Below are positions 42,383 through 43,174 of a DNA stretch of 43,174 nt, in pieces. The stretch is from positions 1 through 43,174 of the forward strand of contig JBAXPK010000021.1 of NCBI GenBank assembly GCA_037132275.1, given 5' to 3'. Under the pieces are notes generated by a model that did no database searches, was not told the origin of the DNA, and worked only from the letters and a program-made list of their open reading frames with translations. Both the position numbers and the translations under genes were made by a program. This stretch comes from JAABPW01 sp037132275 (GTDB lineage: Bacteria > Verrucomicrobiota > Kiritimatiellia > CAIKKV01 > CAITUY01). Positions within the stretch are counted from its first letter, which is position 1. Each line of letters begins with the position of its first letter.

Positions 42383-43063
42383 TTAAAATCGTGGAGCCAC
42401 TGAAACCGCGGGATGAACATAAATCGGGGTCAGGGATTCTCCCTCCATACCCGAATCTACCCGCCCCGCCACCAACCGAGCCACCATAGCCGCCCCGGGA
42501 ATCCGAGGTTCCTGAATGAGGGAAACCCCGGCGGGACAGGCGGAGGTCAACACCCCCTGAATCCGCGCCCAATCAGGACTCACCCAAACCGTGCCAGTTT
42601 TTTTTAGCGAGTCCGGCAGGTGTTCCACAGCAGACACGATCCAATCGCCATCACGGGACACCAACCGGTCGCTTATCTTGAAGCATCCCGCCCAAAGTTC
42701 ATTGCGTCGGGCATCGCCCAGAACAACAACCTGGTTAGCGCCGGTTTCCTTTAAGATGGAACCAGCCAACGCGCAGGCGCTGGAAACGGCCATTACAGGT
42801 TTGTTGTCGGGAAGGGCCATGCCCATGACACCTGAAACCGCCATGCGAAGCCCCGAGAATGCCCCCGGCCCCACGCCCACGGCAAAGCGATCGATCCGAC
42901 TCCAATCCCAAGCCTCCGTCGACACCAACGCATTGAGATCAGGGAAAATGGGACGCCTCTGGCGACCCTCGCCAATCCATGTTTTTTCCCAAATCACCGT
43001 GTCCCCGTCCAGCAAAGCCAGCGAGCCGGTTTCAGTCGAAAGTTCCAGCGCCAATATTCTCAT
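42383..43063 (-). CDS. tsaB: tRNA threonylcarbamoyladenosine biosynthesis protein TsaB
   Basis: Scaffold partner of TsaD in making t6A37 of ANN-decoding tRNAs. 226 aa, typical size, ASKHA fold. Seen: MRILALELSTETGSLALL at the N-terminus and VGVGPGAFSGLRMAVSGVMGMA (usually GPGSFTGLR). The zinc- and ATP-binding residues of TsaD are absent, as expected for TsaB. It is first of a two-gene unit with the parvulin gene and divergent from tRNA-His. Confidence 0.92.
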   Translation of the reverse strand: MRILALELSTETGSLALLDGDTVIWEKTWIGEGRQRRPIFPDLNALVSTEAWDWSRIDRFAVGVGPGAFSGLRMAVSGVMGMALPDNKPVMAVSSACALAGSILKETGANQVVVLGDARRNELWAGCFKISDRLVSRDGDWIVSAVEHLPDSLKKTGTVWVSPDWARIQGVLTSACPAGVSLIQEPRIPGAAMVARLVAGRVDSGMEGESLTPIYVHPAVSVAPRF

Positions 43064-43073
43064 GTGTTTTTGC

Positions 43074-43102
43074 TTGATTCAGCGCCCCTGTGTGTGGATG
43101 AT
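43074..43102 (+). promoter_or_regulatory. Candidate promoter of tRNA-His
   Basis: TTGATT (43074-43079), 17-base spacer, GATGAT (43097-43102). It would start transcription around 43109, 13 bases before the tRNA. Confidence 0.35.
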
Positions 43103-43121
43103 TCGTCCCTGCAATTTCGAT

Positions 43122-43174
43122 GGCGAATGTAGCTCAGTTGGTTAGAGCGTCAGATTGTGATTCTGAATGTCGCG
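43122..43174 (+). tRNA. tRNA-His (anticodon GTG), cut by window end
   Basis: Starts with the extra G(-1) typical of tRNA-His (43122), then acceptor strand GCGAATG, D arm GCTC/GAGC and anticodon arm TCAGA-TTGTGAT-TCTGA with anticodon GTG. The T arm and 3' acceptor strand lie beyond the window. Confidence 0.93.

Overview
This 43.2 kb window is gene-dense bacterial chromosome of roughly 55% GC by eye, with almost no intergenic space and many 4-bp start/stop overlaps. It holds 34 protein genes I can support and two tRNA genes, one cut by the window end. I see no insertion sequence, prophage, CRISPR array or rRNA. Two MCE/Mla-type lipid transport gene sets, a lipoprotein and a secreted YceI protein point to a Gram-negative cell. 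The type III glutamine synthetase, an NrpR-type regulator and several repeat-rich surface proteins would fit the PVC group (Kiritimatiellota/Verrucomicrobiota-like) or a similar lineage. That placement is an inference, since no rRNA is present.

Layout. 1-1223: tRNA-Arg(UCU), then manC on the plus strand. 6192-1226 (minus): one tightly packed operon, hisB - hisA - M16 peptidase - pteridine-reductase-like SDR - FHA/HD-GYP protein - degenerate AraD-like protein. 6351-8415 (plus): thiC-mazG. 14888-8437 (minus): purF-pyrG-carB. 15123-17738 (plus): a large protein with a degenerate KaiC-like domain joined to a PEP-synthase/PPDK ATP-binding domain. 17754-28599: nitrogen assimilation block with gdhA (minus), divergent nrpR (plus), gltB-gltD (minus) and type III glnA/glnN (minus). 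39962-28865 (minus): a long run holding MCE/Mla set 2 (permease, pseudo-ATPase, MlaD, TPR lipoprotein, a membrane-anchored 22-residue-repeat protein), then argF and pyrB, then a secreted aromatic-Pro repeat protein, MCE/Mla set 1 (permease, canonical ATPase, MlaD) and comF. 40005-43063: RluA-type synthase, yceI, parvulin and tsaB. The window ends inside tRNA-His(GUG).

How the genes fit together. Much of the window revolves around glutamine and carbamoyl phosphate. GdhA and GlnN fix ammonium and GltBD makes glutamate from glutamine. PurF and PyrG use glutamine nitrogen. CarB makes the carbamoyl phosphate that PyrB and ArgF consume. The carA partner is outside the window.

The signals most worth following are: (1) NrpR divergent from gdhA with CGGCAA/TTGCCG inverted repeats, one abutting the predicted gdhA -10 box; (2) an intact MlaF-like ABC ATPase that has lost every catalytic motif, in its own MCE operon; (3) a secreted protein with about 16 Trp/Phe-Pro repeats of 18-21 residues, upstream of the other MCE operon; (4) an AraD-fold protein lacking two zinc-binding histidines and the catalytic aspartate; (5) the KaiC-like/PPDK_N fusion without a P-loop or phosphohistidine domain; (6) a sigma-54-like promoter upstream of glnN and a hairpin-rich region upstream of gltB. 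Start codons were re-chosen in many genes from Shine-Dalgarno sites, overlaps and family N-termini; the reasons are given per gene.
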